From positions 2,201,598-2,265,597 of the forward strand of contig OZ037834.1 of NCBI GenBank assembly GCA_964035575.1: DNA of 64,000 nucleotides. The letters run 5' to 3'. Origin of the DNA: Rhynchopus sp. YZ270_cl-10. Its lineage: Eukaryota > Euglenozoa > Diplonemea > Diplonemida > Diplonemidae. Within the stretch, counting starts at the first letter, position 1. Every line of letters starts with the position of its first letter. Under the pieces are notes generated by a model. It made no database searches and was not told where the DNA came from. It worked only from the letters and a program-made list of their open reading frames with translations. This document shows positions 54,645 to 64,000 of the stretch, piece by piece. Position numbers and translations under genes: made by a program.

Positions 54645-55952
54645 ATTCTCAGAACCAGAATTCAGCCTCGCAAATGCGAGGCTGAATTCTGGTTCTTTTC
54701 TTTAAAAGCGTAGCGCTCTGATCTTTCCCAGTTTTCCTGGTAATACACTCACGCTGCGTGCCCTGTGTGCAATATCCCGTCTGTGGCGACGTCATGAATT
54801 TGCCCTTTTTAAGGGTTTCCTTCTTGCAACACATCGTTCTTTTTCGATAACAAAGATCTATGATGAAACTTCTTTTTTTACTGTTGAAGGTGTGGGGAAG
54901 GGAGAGGTCTTTACCCATTGTGTCCAAGAGTGCAGAGTCTTCTTCTTGTCACACCCCCCCCTCCCTTTTTATTAGTGTACACAGGGCTTTGTATTTGAAG
55001 TCAACTTTTATTATTATTTTTTGGATTTCACATTTGTGTGGGTTTCTCAACTCACCTGGGGTGGGGAGGTCTTGATACTGGTAGTGGTGGTGGTGGTCTT
55101 GTAAGAAGTATGATAGTCCAGTTCTGCGACGCATCAAGCAACGTGTTCCAACCCGCACGATGGGAGATAGTTCAAAAGATGAACCGCTCTTTATAAGGCA
55201 TTGTCGTCGTAGGGGTTTTTCTTTAGTGGGGATGAATCTAATTTAGTGCCATCTTGCGATTGAAAAGAATATCTTACTCATATTTAGTGGTTTCCTTGTG
55301 CTTTTCATTTTTTCAGTGCGTCCGCTGAGGTGCACTGTGAGTGAGGCTTTCGACCTTTAGATGTAAACCACGAAATGGATGTAGGAACTGCATGGTTGGG
55401 GTGCCCACCCCCCGGTACAGCCGGTTATTGTACTAAAAGGTTCACTGTCACGAGAGGGCTGTTGTATTTCAAGTCAACTTTTTTTATTTTAGCACTTTAG
55501 CGCTGTGTGTGTTTTTTGTCTGCTTCCACACAAAAAAAAAAATACCGCTCGCAGCGCTATTGAATTATTATTATTATTTGTGTGTGTTTTTCTATCCTTT
55601 TGGTCTGCCTCAGGCCCACGCACTGCACACCATTCTCAGGGTGGTGTTTCATTTCGTCATATATTTTGATCTGTACAATGAAAATTTTCTCAAAACACAA
55701 AGATTGTAGCTGATGTGGCTACACTCTCATCCAGCAATTATTCAAAAAAAAAGAAAAAGAAAACAAAAGTGGAGCTCATCCTCGGGTGTACTACACTAAT
55801 AAGTTTTCAAAAAAAGAGCACGTGTCGATTGCGCACACCCAGCAAACAGACTCTTCATCCACAGCACAATTTTCTGTCCATGACGTCTTCTTTTATCCCT
55901 CCCTCCACACCACACATCACACAGACCTCATATTGCGACTTCAGTATCATCA
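54645..55952. other. Intergenic, repeat modules and duplication start
   Basis: A GAATTC-rich hairpin (CAGAATTCAGCCTCGC and its mirror) lies at 54655-54697. Module A copies lie at about 54974 and 55438, with the upstream partner at 55357. The left boundary of the tandem duplication is near 55890. No gene recognised. Confidence 0.5.
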
Positions 55953-57302
55953 ATGGCACGCTTCGTTCCTTTAGTGAGCATGTGTGTTGCGGTTACGGCG
56001 ACAACGCCCCTCCCACCCACACCGTCAGTAACAATGGTGGCGCCTGCCCCCGCATCCTCAGCAGCCTACACCGGGCCCTTGGTGGAGGGGATGACTGGGT
56101 GGGACACAGGGCTTGAGGGACCTTCGAGGTTGTACGACTTCCCGAAGTACTACCAGACGGGGTTTGTTGCACTGGTGCCGGAGGCGATGAAGCTGGTGAA
56201 GGACACGGAGGTGACGTTCACCTGTCCTGTGGGACACGATGGGGACTGCGACGCTGCGGTGTTCTTGTACACATGCACGCCCTGTGCACATGAAGACGGA
56301 CGTGTGCCACAAACGCTTGCGCAGGCAGGATTCGAGCGCACCGCGTGTGGGCCCAACTTCGGGACCGGGAAGGCCGCAGCTCTCTCACACCACATGGCGT
56401 CGCACAGGATGGCGATGGCGGCGGGCACGACGTACACCCTCACACTTGAGGGGGACGCAGAATGGCTTATGTTCGCCATCAGCGAGAAGGCGGTCACCGA
56501 CTGCTCTGCTTTGGGTGTGTCGGAGTGCGGATCTTCTGCGGGTCTTTGCCTGTGGAAGAACAACGAGTGCATTGAAAACCTGTGCCACGTGCGCTACGGA
56601 CCGTTCTATGGGTGTGCAGCGGAAACCTGCGTGGACAGAGACTTCGTCACACCCCCTCCACCACCCACACCAACCGTGTGTGACCCCACACCACTTCCGG
56701 CAGTGAACGGTTGGATTGAGTACCCTTGTGTGGACCACGTGAAGGACGTGCCCTACCAGCAGAGGGATGTTGTGGACGGCAACAAGGTTCCTAAGTACGA
56801 TGCTGTTGCAGGCCCTCTGCCGTACTGTCAGAACATCTGTGTGTCTGAAGTTGTGGGGTGTGTTGGATTTCACCACCACAAGCATCCCAACGGACATGAA
56901 GTGTGCGCCTTCTACACCGACGCCGCAACGTTCACCAACCCCAACACTCAAAACGGCACTGGTGGTGTTCTGATGGAGCGTGCACCAATTGTGTGTGACC
57001 CCACACCACTTCCGGCAGTGAACGGCTGGATTGAGTACCCTTGTGTGGACCACGTGAAGGACGTTCCCTACCAGCAGAGGGATGTTGTGGATGGCAACAA
57101 GGTTCCTAAGTACGATGCTGTTGCAGGCCCTCTGCCGTACTGTCAGAACATCTGTTTATCTGAAGTTGTGGGGTGTGTTGGATTCCACCACCACAAGCAC
57201 CCCAACGGACACGAAGTGTGTGCCTTCTACACCGACGCCGCAACGTTCACCAACCCCAACACTCAGAACGGTACTGGTGGTGTTCTGATGGAGCGTGCAT
57301 AG
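55953..57302 (+). CDS. Secreted PAN-like repeat protein, two repeats
   Basis: 449 residues. The N-terminus (MARFVPLVSMCVAVTATT) looks like a signal peptide. Residues about 40-235 are a Cys-containing domain I do not recognise, with paired cysteines such as LYTCTPC and WKNNECIENLC. A proline linker (TPPPPPTPTV) comes next. Two 103-residue repeats follow. Each has six cysteines and the pattern YCQNIC, then GCVGFHHHKHPNG, then EVCAFYTDA, which fits PAN/apple domains. Those bind proteins or carbohydrates in many eukaryotes. The frame ends MERA with no GPI or membrane tail, so secretion is likely. A recent duplicate lies at 58539. Confidence 0.82.
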   Translation: MARFVPLVSMCVAVTATTPLPPTPSVTMVAPAPASSAAYTGPLVEGMTGWDTGLEGPSRLYDFPKYYQTGFVALVPEAMKLVKDTEVTFTCPVGHDGDCDAAVFLYTCTPCAHEDGRVPQTLAQAGFERTACGPNFGTGKAAALSHHMASHRMAMAAGTTYTLTLEGDAEWLMFAISEKAVTDCSALGVSECGSSAGLCLWKNNECIENLCHVRYGPFYGCAAETCVDRDFVTPPPPPTPTVCDPTPLPAVNGWIEYPCVDHVKDVPYQQRDVVDGNKVPKYDAVAGPLPYCQNICVSEVVGCVGFHHHKHPNGHEVCAFYTDAATFTNPNTQNGTGGVLMERAPIVCDPTPLPAVNGWIEYPCVDHVKDVPYQQRDVVDGNKVPKYDAVAGPLPYCQNICLSEVVGCVGFHHHKHPNGHEVCAFYTDAATFTNPNTQNGTGGVLMERA

Positions 57303-58538
57303 TTCCCCAGCCCTAGCTGCAATGGATTGATGAAAGCAGTCTGCGAACCACAACTACAACAGACAAACGAAACGTATTCCGTTCATTGCGCGACCCCCCC
57401 AGCGACCAGGCCCCTTCTTGTTTTATTATTTTATACATTAGCTTTATCTTCACCCCCCTGAGCTGAGGTCTCCCCCTCACATTTCTTTTCCCCCAAGCAC
57501 TCCCAAGATATCGGTACAGCGCAGATACATGACATGCGAACACCATCACAACCCCTTTGTTCGCAGCAAAGTTTTTTTCTTCGCTCCAGTATAACCACTG
57601 GACATCGAGTACCCCAACCCCACCACGCCATCCGTGACATTCCATAGGCTTTTCTATTTGCAAGATATGCGGTACGTGTCATGACATGTATCATTGTCAT
57701 TTCATTTCTTGCATCGCTTTCTGCCTAGAAAGGTTTTCAACGCGTGGCTGATACCCCTTCCCTCTTTCTTGATTCCCTCAAATATTTTTATAGGTTTTAG
57801 GTGAGAATAGGACTACGCAAAAATGGCGACTACCTTCGTTAACGTGGATGGGTCTCCCATAAGGTGCACCCCTTATCAACGAAGTTATCGTTTTTGTCAA
57901 CGACAGCGAACAACAAACGGTGCATGTGGAGGACGTTATATTGTAGTAGCCAGATCGGATGCGCAAGCTTTCGATCATTATTGTTCTTGCCGGGGAGGGA
58001 GGCGAGGAGGGGGGGAATCTGTACGTGCTGCAGCATCTCACCTGAGGTAGTCTTCTGATGACAAAGTAGGTGACGTAAATACAATGTTCTCTTCATTCAA
58101 ACTGCTGGCAAAGCATTGAACCTTACCTCTTCACCCCCACCCCCACCATCTTTTTTTAACGTTTTTTTTTCCCACCTGTTCAGTATTTTTTTTTCCCAGT
58201 TTTCTTCAGATGTGTGCAGAGCACGGTCATCTGTAAACTGTCCTTTCATTTTATCGGTCAGATCCAATCTGTCTCTTGATGTCTTCTCTTGTCTTATCAA
58301 CGTTGTTGTCGGGGTGCCAAAAATATGCCTGACCAGAGCACTGAAGTACTTGAATGAAGAAAGTATCGTTGGCTCACGTGTTTTGCAATTTCTTTTTGAA
58401 CATTGCCAAAACGCCATGAAAAAAGTCTCCCCTCTTTGTTTGTGTTTGTAAAGAGTTCCCTGGTAGTCTCTCTCAAGACACCCCCTCCCTCAACACCGCA
58501 CATCACACAGACCTCACATTGCGACTTCAGTATCATCA
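57303..58538. other. 3' flank of PAN-like gene 1 and leader of gene 2
   Basis: Most of this stretch (to about 58370) is the duplicated flank that recurs at 60225-61190. The last 60 bases match the leader at 55890. No other gene is supported. Confidence 0.6.
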
Positions 58539-60224
58539 ATGGCACGCTTCGTTCCTTTAGTGAGCATGTGTGTCGCGGTTACGGCGACAACGCCCCTCCC
58601 ACCCACACCGTCAGTAACAATGGTGGCGCCTGCACCCGCATCCTCAGCAGCCTACACCGGGCCCTTGGTGGAGGGGATGACTGGGTGGGACACAGGGCTT
58701 GAGGGACCTTCGAGGTTGTACGACTTCCCGAAGTACTACCAGACGGGGTTTGTTGCACTGGTGCCGGAGGCGATGAAGCTGGTGAAGGACACGGAGGTGA
58801 CGTTCACCTGTCCTGTGGGACACGATGGGGACTGCGACGCTGCGGTGTTCTTGTACACATGCACGCCCTGTGCACATGAAGACGGACGTGTGCCACAAAC
58901 GCTTGCGCAGGCAGGATTCGAGCGCACCGCGTGTGGGCCCAACTTCGGGACCGGGAGGGCCAGAGATCCTGTTTACCTTCGTCACGGGCAAGCACACCAC
59001 ATGGCGTCGCACAGGATGGCGATGGCGGCGGGCACGACGTACACCCTCACACTTGAGGGGGACGCAGAATGGCTTATGTTCGCCATCAGCGAGAAGGCGG
59101 TCACCGACTGCTCTGCTTTGGGTGTGTCGGAGTGCGGATCTTCTGCGGGTCTTTGCCTGTGGAAGAACAACGAGTGCATTGAAAACCTGTGCCACGTGCG
59201 CTACGGACCGTTCTATGGGTGTGCAGCGGAAACCTGCGTGGACAGAGACTTCGTCACACCCCCTCCACCACCCACACCAACCGTGTGTGACCCCACACCA
59301 CTTCCGGCAGTGAACGGTTGGATTGAGTACCCTTGTGTGGACCACGTGAAGGACGTGCCCTACCAGCAGAGGGATGTTGTGGACGGCAACAAGGTTCCTA
59401 AGTACGATGCTGTTGCAGGCCCTCTGCCGTACTGTCAGAACATCTGCGTGTCTGAAGTTGCGGGGTGTGTTGGATTCCACCACCACAAGCATCCGAATGG
59501 ACATGAAGTGTGTGCCTTCTACACCGACGCCGCAACGTTCACCAACCCCAACACGCAGAACGGCACTGGTGGTGTTCTGATGGAGCGTGCGCCAATTGTG
59601 TGTGACCCCACACCACTACCGGCAGTGAACGGCTGGATTGAGTACCCTTGTGTGGACCACGTGAAGGACGTTCCCTACCAGCAGAGGGATGTTGTGGATG
59701 GCAACAAGGTTCCTAAGTACGATGCTGTTGCAGGCCCTCTGCCGTACTGTCAGAACATCTGTGTGTCTGAAGTTGTGGGGTGTGTTGGATTCCACCACCA
59801 CAAGCATCCGAATGGACATGAAGTGTGTGCCTTCTACACCGACGCCGCAACGTTCACCAACCCCAACACGCAGAACGGCACTGGTGGTGTTCTGATGGAG
59901 CGTGCGCCAATTGTGTGTGACCCCACACCACTACCGGCAGTGAACGGCTGGATTGAGTACCCTTGTGTGGACCACGTGAAGGACGTTCCCTACCAGCAGA
60001 GGGATGTTGTGGACGGTGACAAGGTTCCTAAGTACGACGCTGTTGCAGGCCCTCTGCCGTACTGTCAGAACATCTGTGTGTCTGAAGTTGTGGGGTGTGT
60101 TGGATTTCACCACCACAAGCATCCCAACGGACATGAAGTGTGCGCCTTCTACACCGACGCCGCAACGTTCACCAACCCCAACACGCAGAACGGGGCTGGT
60201 GGTGTTCTGATGGAGCGTGCATAG
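58539..60224 (+). CDS. Secreted PAN-like repeat protein, three repeats
   Basis: 561 residues. Same design as the gene at 55953: signal peptide, Cys-containing domain, proline linker, then three 103-residue PAN-like repeats starting near 59284, 59593 and 59902. The repeats are almost identical in DNA, including third codon positions, which points to recent expansion or conversion. One short stretch differs: after NFGTG this copy reads RARDPVYLRHGQAHH where the first copy reads KAAALSHH, a local in-frame indel of 21 bases with substitutions. The C-terminus again ends MERA. The ligand is unknown. Confidence 0.82.
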   Translation: MARFVPLVSMCVAVTATTPLPPTPSVTMVAPAPASSAAYTGPLVEGMTGWDTGLEGPSRLYDFPKYYQTGFVALVPEAMKLVKDTEVTFTCPVGHDGDCDAAVFLYTCTPCAHEDGRVPQTLAQAGFERTACGPNFGTGRARDPVYLRHGQAHHMASHRMAMAAGTTYTLTLEGDAEWLMFAISEKAVTDCSALGVSECGSSAGLCLWKNNECIENLCHVRYGPFYGCAAETCVDRDFVTPPPPPTPTVCDPTPLPAVNGWIEYPCVDHVKDVPYQQRDVVDGNKVPKYDAVAGPLPYCQNICVSEVAGCVGFHHHKHPNGHEVCAFYTDAATFTNPNTQNGTGGVLMERAPIVCDPTPLPAVNGWIEYPCVDHVKDVPYQQRDVVDGNKVPKYDAVAGPLPYCQNICVSEVVGCVGFHHHKHPNGHEVCAFYTDAATFTNPNTQNGTGGVLMERAPIVCDPTPLPAVNGWIEYPCVDHVKDVPYQQRDVVDGDKVPKYDAVAGPLPYCQNICVSEVVGCVGFHHHKHPNGHEVCAFYTDAATFTNPNTQNGAGGVLMERA

Positions 60225-61502
60225 TTCCCCAGCCCTAGCTGCAATGGATTGATGAAAGCAGTCTGTGGACAACAACTACAACAGACAACACTACAACAAC
60301 GAAACGTATTCCGTTCAAAGTCAAACGCAAACTCAAACTCAAATTACAACATATCGGTACAGCGCAGATACATGACATGCGAACACCATCACAACCCCTT
60401 TGTTCGCAGCAAAGTTTTTTTCTTCGCTCCAGTATAACCACTGGACATCGAGTACCCCAACCCCACCACGCCATCCGTGACATTCCATAGGCTTTTCTAA
60501 TTGCAAGATATGCGGTACGTGTCATGACATGTATCATTGTCATTTCATTTCTTGCATCGCTTTCTGCCTAGAAAGGTTTTCAACGCGTGGCTGATACCCC
60601 TTCCCTCTTTCTTGATTCCCTCAAATATTTTTATAGGTTTTAGGTGAGAATAGGACTACGCAAAAATGGCAACTACCTTCGTTAACGTGGATGGGTCTCC
60701 AATAAGGTGCACCCCTTATCAAAACGACAGCGAAAAACAAACGGTGCCTGTGTGGTAGTAGCCAGATCGGATGCGCAAGCTTTCGATGACTATTGTTCTT
60801 GCCGAGGGAGGGGAGGAGGGGGGACTGTGCACGTGCTGCAGCATCTCACCTGACGTAGTCTTCTGTTGATGACAAAGTAGGTGATGCAAAAATACAATGT
60901 TCTTTTCATTCAAACTGCTGGCAAAGCATTGAGCCCCACCCCCACCACCCTCATTTTTGAACGTTTTTCTTGCACCTGTTCGCTATTTTTTTTTTCTTTT
61001 CCAGTTTTCTTCAGATGTGTGCAGAGCACGGTCATCTGTAAACTGTCCTTTCATTTTATCAGTCAGATCCAATCTGTCTCTTCATGTCTTCTCCTGTCTT
61101 ATCAACGTTGTTGTCGCGGAGAAATGAAATGAGTGTACTGAATGGGGTGCCAAAAATATGCCTGAGCAGAACGGTGAAGTGTTTTTGAATGACGACGCGG
61201 GATTGTAGGGCTGCTTGATTAACTTGACTTCTATTTGACATACTCAGCCCATTTTGGGTCGGACGATTGGTAGCCTTGCTGCGAGCCCCTTATCCTTTCC
61301 CCCACTCCAACCGTTGGGCAACGTGCCGCACATTGTATTCATGATTCAGCCCTCTACCAAAAAAGTCCCCCCCGTATATTTAAGTTTTACCACCCCTAGT
61401 CCACTACCACAACCACTTCAGGGTTTTTCCAAACCCCCTTCCCCCCTTTCTCATTGACGATTCCCTTTTTGAAAGAGTGAGATAGAAGGTGACAGCGAAG
61501 CA
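60225..61502. other. Duplicated 3' flank and leader of the esterase-like gene
   Basis: Bases to about 61190 are the second copy of the duplicated flank. 61190-61502 is single-copy leader, pyrimidine-rich near 61380-61460. Nothing else recognised. Confidence 0.55.
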
Positions 61503-62618
61503 ATGCAGCAGCTGCTCAGGCGTTGCTGTGAGGCACCGATGCGATGGAGTGCAGGGAAGAAGCTGGTTGCGGCGATTGTCTTCGCGACTGGGCTCTTTAT
61601 ATTCTACTGGCCATCCATCCAGGTGCGCATAGCGTTGCTGTCGGAGGTGGACGACGTTATCACTACGGACAGCGAGCCTCGTACTCCTGAGGCTGGGTAC
61701 TGTATGTCGCAGGAGCAGATCTACCCGGGACGAGTGTACAAGACCTCTAAGGAAAATAACAGCTTCGTGTGGGTGCCGTCCAGCGGTTGCGAGCTGCATC
61801 ACTTCAGACCCACGGACGCCAGCGCATGCCTCAATGGCCTGCAAAAGAAGATAGCCTTCTTCGGAGACTCACTGATCGACGACCTGGCCGATGCGATCGC
61901 CCGTCGCAGCAACAGCCGGCATGAGTTCTACGACCCCCCAGAAGGCATCGAAGGCCGCTGGTGGAGGCCGCGGCCCAACCGCGGGTTCTTCCTTGCAGGG
62001 CAGACAACACCGTTCCTTGAGTTCTTCTGGACGCAGAGTGCCTTCTACAACGACCCGACGGACCCCTCGCGGGAGAACGCCTCCTTCGCGATACGCAATG
62101 CCGACATTGTCCTGCTCAACAACGCGATGTGGGACATTGGCGACAGCTGCCAGGGTGTGCACGCATACTACCACGCCCTGAAGACACGTGTTGAGAAGGT
62201 GCAGAGTGTTGTCAAGCCGGGTGCGCTGCTTGTTCTGTATGATTTGCATTGGATCTGGCCGAATCAATGTGCGGCACATAAAGGGCAGGACAGTAAGTGC
62301 TTTGTGTACAACCCGGTAGCACGTGTCAAGCACTACAGAACTGCGCTGCGTCTTGTTGCAGCGTGTACAGGCGTGCGTCTCATGTCCGATACAGACATGA
62401 CCAAGTTTGTCCCGCAGCACACCACCGACGGTGTGCACTACGACACGGACATGGTCAAGTTCATGAAGGCAGACCTCTTCCTCAACGGCATCTGCACGCG
62501 AGGTGAATCCGCCCCCATGGAGTTCCCAATCCTTCCACGCGCAAGCTGCAACGTTACCCAGCACTTTAAGGACTGGGAAAACTCCCGTTTTGCACGGGAG
62601 TGCAGGAAGTGGGAATAA
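61503..62618 (+). CDS. Type II membrane PC-esterase / SGNH-like protein
   Basis: 371 residues. A short cytosolic N-terminus is followed by one membrane anchor at residues 20-38 (KLVAAIVFATGLFIFYWPSI). The lumenal part starts with the PC-esterase-type entry FVWVPSSGCELHHF and then the GDS box FFGDSLIDD, giving Ser123 as nucleophile. A later block has VLLNNAMWDIGD. The C-terminal TTDGVHYD supplies Asp309 and His312 of the catalytic pair. This order (W.P..C, GDS, DxxH) matches the PC-esterase families (TBL, CAS1-like, FAM113), which add or remove acyl groups on glycans in the secretory pathway. The substrate here is unknown. The length is about normal. The start is the ATG at 61503, the first in frame. 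The gene is single-exon. Confidence 0.82.
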   Translation: MQQLLRRCCEAPMRWSAGKKLVAAIVFATGLFIFYWPSIQVRIALLSEVDDVITTDSEPRTPEAGYCMSQEQIYPGRVYKTSKENNSFVWVPSSGCELHHFRPTDASACLNGLQKKIAFFGDSLIDDLADAIARRSNSRHEFYDPPEGIEGRWWRPRPNRGFFLAGQTTPFLEFFWTQSAFYNDPTDPSRENASFAIRNADIVLLNNAMWDIGDSCQGVHAYYHALKTRVEKVQSVVKPGALLVLYDLHWIWPNQCAAHKGQDSKCFVYNPVARVKHYRTALRLVAACTGVRLMSDTDMTKFVPQHTTDGVHYDTDMVKFMKADLFLNGICTRGESAPMEFPILPRASCNVTQHFKDWENSRFARECRKWE

Positions 62619-64000
62619 ACAAGTCGTTTCCAGCGGGTGGAGGTTGACGTCGGGGAGCGAGTTGTTGCTTGCTGAGTCAGTTGGACTGCTGCTGCGGTTG
62701 CTCCTCCACTGCCAGGTCTGTCGGCTCAGGTGTGGCACTGCTGACCACTCTATTGTAGGGTCTGTCGTCTCGTCTCCGCGGGTGTGCGAGTGTCGGTGTT
62801 TTCTCAACATACCCGTCGGAGTTCGCTGTCCCTTCTGCCAATGCTGCGGTCTCGCAACCGTGATGCCATTGATCGGAGGACGGGTGGTGGCCGGGTGCAG
62901 GGGTGGTGAAGAGGGTGGTGCGGGTGGGTAACAAAAATATTATCCGTACATCGTACTTACAGGGGGAATTAGTCAGGTCTATGCCGTGGGCAACAGGAAG
63001 CTGTGCAGCTCTGCGTGCAGTGCGGCGCATGCACCACGGCCAGCCTCGACCCGCGTGGGCCCCCAAGCTTCGATGTTTATTTCAAACAATTTACTTCCAT
63101 TCTAATGCGCCTTCTCGCTTTTTTGATAAAACAATTTGTTGTCAAATTCTAAAAAGATTGGAGGCAGCGCTGCGGGCACAAAATGGATTGAAAAAGAGAG
63201 AAGCTTGTGTTCTTTGAGTTCTCATTTAACCACAACAACCCGACTTCAGTTTAACACGTTCCAAAGTACGACCCTGTTGGAGGCCCTCTGACGTACTGTC
63301 AGAACATCTGTGTGTCTTGTGTGCCACAGACAGACATGACTACGCTAACCTCGGGTTTGCGGCAGAGCGGGGTCCTTAACGTTCACTGAGGGGGATCCAC
63401 ATAAATAAAGAAACAAAAAAAAAAAAAACGAAAGCAAGGAAGGAAGAAAACCAGTAAAAAAAAGAAGAAGAAGGAGGCACGGCAAAAATGCGCATTTTTG
63501 ATATTTTTGATATTTTTGGCAGAATTTTTTGGGCGTTTTTTGCGTTTTTTTAGGGAAAAATAGTGAGGGGAGTTGGGTCCAGTCATAGGAAGTATAGAGA
63601 ATTTTTGAAAAATTCTTCCATTGGAATAAGGGTTTGCGGGCCTTGCCCTCTGAGGTGTTAGAAGGTTTGCAGGTTTGCAGGTTTAAGGAGGCGAATCTGT
63701 GTGGATGAGGGTTGAGGGTGCTTAGATGGGGTATGATACTGAGGTGCTTAAATGGTGGTTTTGTAGGTTACATAGTCACGAGACTGCCCTTGTATTAAAA
63801 GGGGGAAGAGGGGAGATGATAGGGGACAAGGCTACCAATCCGACTTAAACCGACTCAGTAGGGTCAGGTCGGACCGACCCAAACCTACCCAGCAAAAAGG
63901 TCAAAAAATAGATGTCAATTTTGAGACACTTTTTTTCCACTTTTTTCCTTAGGGATTTTTCCAGGTACTTAGCGAAGCGTTAGGGCGACTTAAGTCCCTT
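62619..64000. other. Downstream intergenic DNA to window end
   Basis: GC-rich to about 63080 with overlapping frames on both strands that have no recognised domain, then T/A-tract DNA. A PAN-repeat relic lies at 63258-63316. From 63827 the sequence CAAGGCTACCAATCCGAC begins a segment with ACCGAC/GTCGG repeats that may be the left end of another transposon cut by the window edge. Confidence 0.5.
63258..63316 (+). pseudogene. Relic of the PAN-like repeat
   Basis: 59 bases match the repeat in the genes at 55953 and 58539 from GTTCCTAAGTACGATGCTGT to CAGAACATCTGTGTGTCT, with about five differences. The surrounding sequence does not match, so it is a small isolated piece, about 3 kb beyond the second gene. 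It suggests a further ancestral copy or a repair insertion. Confidence 0.8.

Larger units (their letters stand above)
55890..61190. repeat. Tandem segmental duplication carrying the PAN-like genes
   Basis: Unit 1 runs about 55890-58370 and unit 2 about 58480-61190, same orientation. They share the gene, the leader (CACACAGACCTCA, TTGCGACTTCAGTATCATCA) and about 1 kb of 3' flank, including ATGACATGTATCATTGTCAT, AATAGGACTACGCAAAAATG and CAGAGCACGGTCATCTGTAA. Coding sequence is nearly identical; flanks have small indels. Unit 2 has one more internal 309-bp repeat. Confidence 0.88.

Overview
The window is nuclear DNA from a eukaryotic microbe. Protein genes are GC-rich and mostly on the + strand. 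They sit in T/A-tract-rich intergenic DNA full of short dispersed repeats. Spliceosomal introns are clear in two genes (5' sites GTATG-N or GTATT, 3' sites ending ACAG or ATCAG). A short piece of eukaryote-type small-subunit rRNA lies in an intergenic stretch. I cannot fix the lineage from the sequence. A free-living excavate-like protist would fit, but that is a guess.

Layout. 0-5 kb: an IQ-motif protein gene with one intron (1076-2074), a decayed minus-strand ubiquitin-specific-protease-like gene (about 2250-2900) and an unknown gene with a Cys/His cluster (3215-4330). 5-15 kb: T-rich DNA with a hairpin MITE (7457-7581), a piggyBac-like non-autonomous element with internal 200-bp tandem repeats (8907-10511) and two hAT-like elements 37 bp apart (12827-14020, 14058-14713). 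15-27.5 kb: a coiled-coil protein (15390-17519), NAA35/MAK10 of the NatC N-terminal acetyltransferase in six exons (18184-21046), a small hAT MITE (21276-21573), an MFS transporter (21945-23303) and a tandem pair of ubiquitin-like plus beta-propeller proteins (25098-26180, 26386-27474).

27,476-34,356 is one 6.9-kb hAT-like composite with an 8-bp target duplication, inserted one base after the stop codon of the second propeller gene. The neighbouring paralogue preserves the empty target site. Nested inside are a 3.3-kb unit with ~300-bp inverted repeats, a degenerate LINE relic with a host propeller-gene fragment, a pentanucleotide microsatellite and a second hAT MITE (33046-33785).

34.6-37.1 kb holds a large secreted/multi-pass membrane protein gene. 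37.1-47.1 kb is gene-free, with dispersed repeat modules, an SSU rRNA fragment (40857-40992), a long hairpin and a palindromic MITE. 47109-48167 is a third ubiquitin-like/propeller gene and 51679-52506 a possible Sm/ataxin-2-like protein gene. Two hAT elements follow (52687-53425, 53785-54636). A 2.5-2.7-kb tandem segmental duplication then carries two secreted PAN-like repeat proteins with two and three repeats. A type II membrane PC-esterase/SGNH-like gene (61503-62618) and a 59-bp relic of the PAN repeat close the window.

The main story is mobile DNA. Six hAT insertions of five terminus families, each with an intact 8-bp target duplication, share internal modules across families. No transposase gene is in the window, so all depend on enzymes encoded elsewhere.
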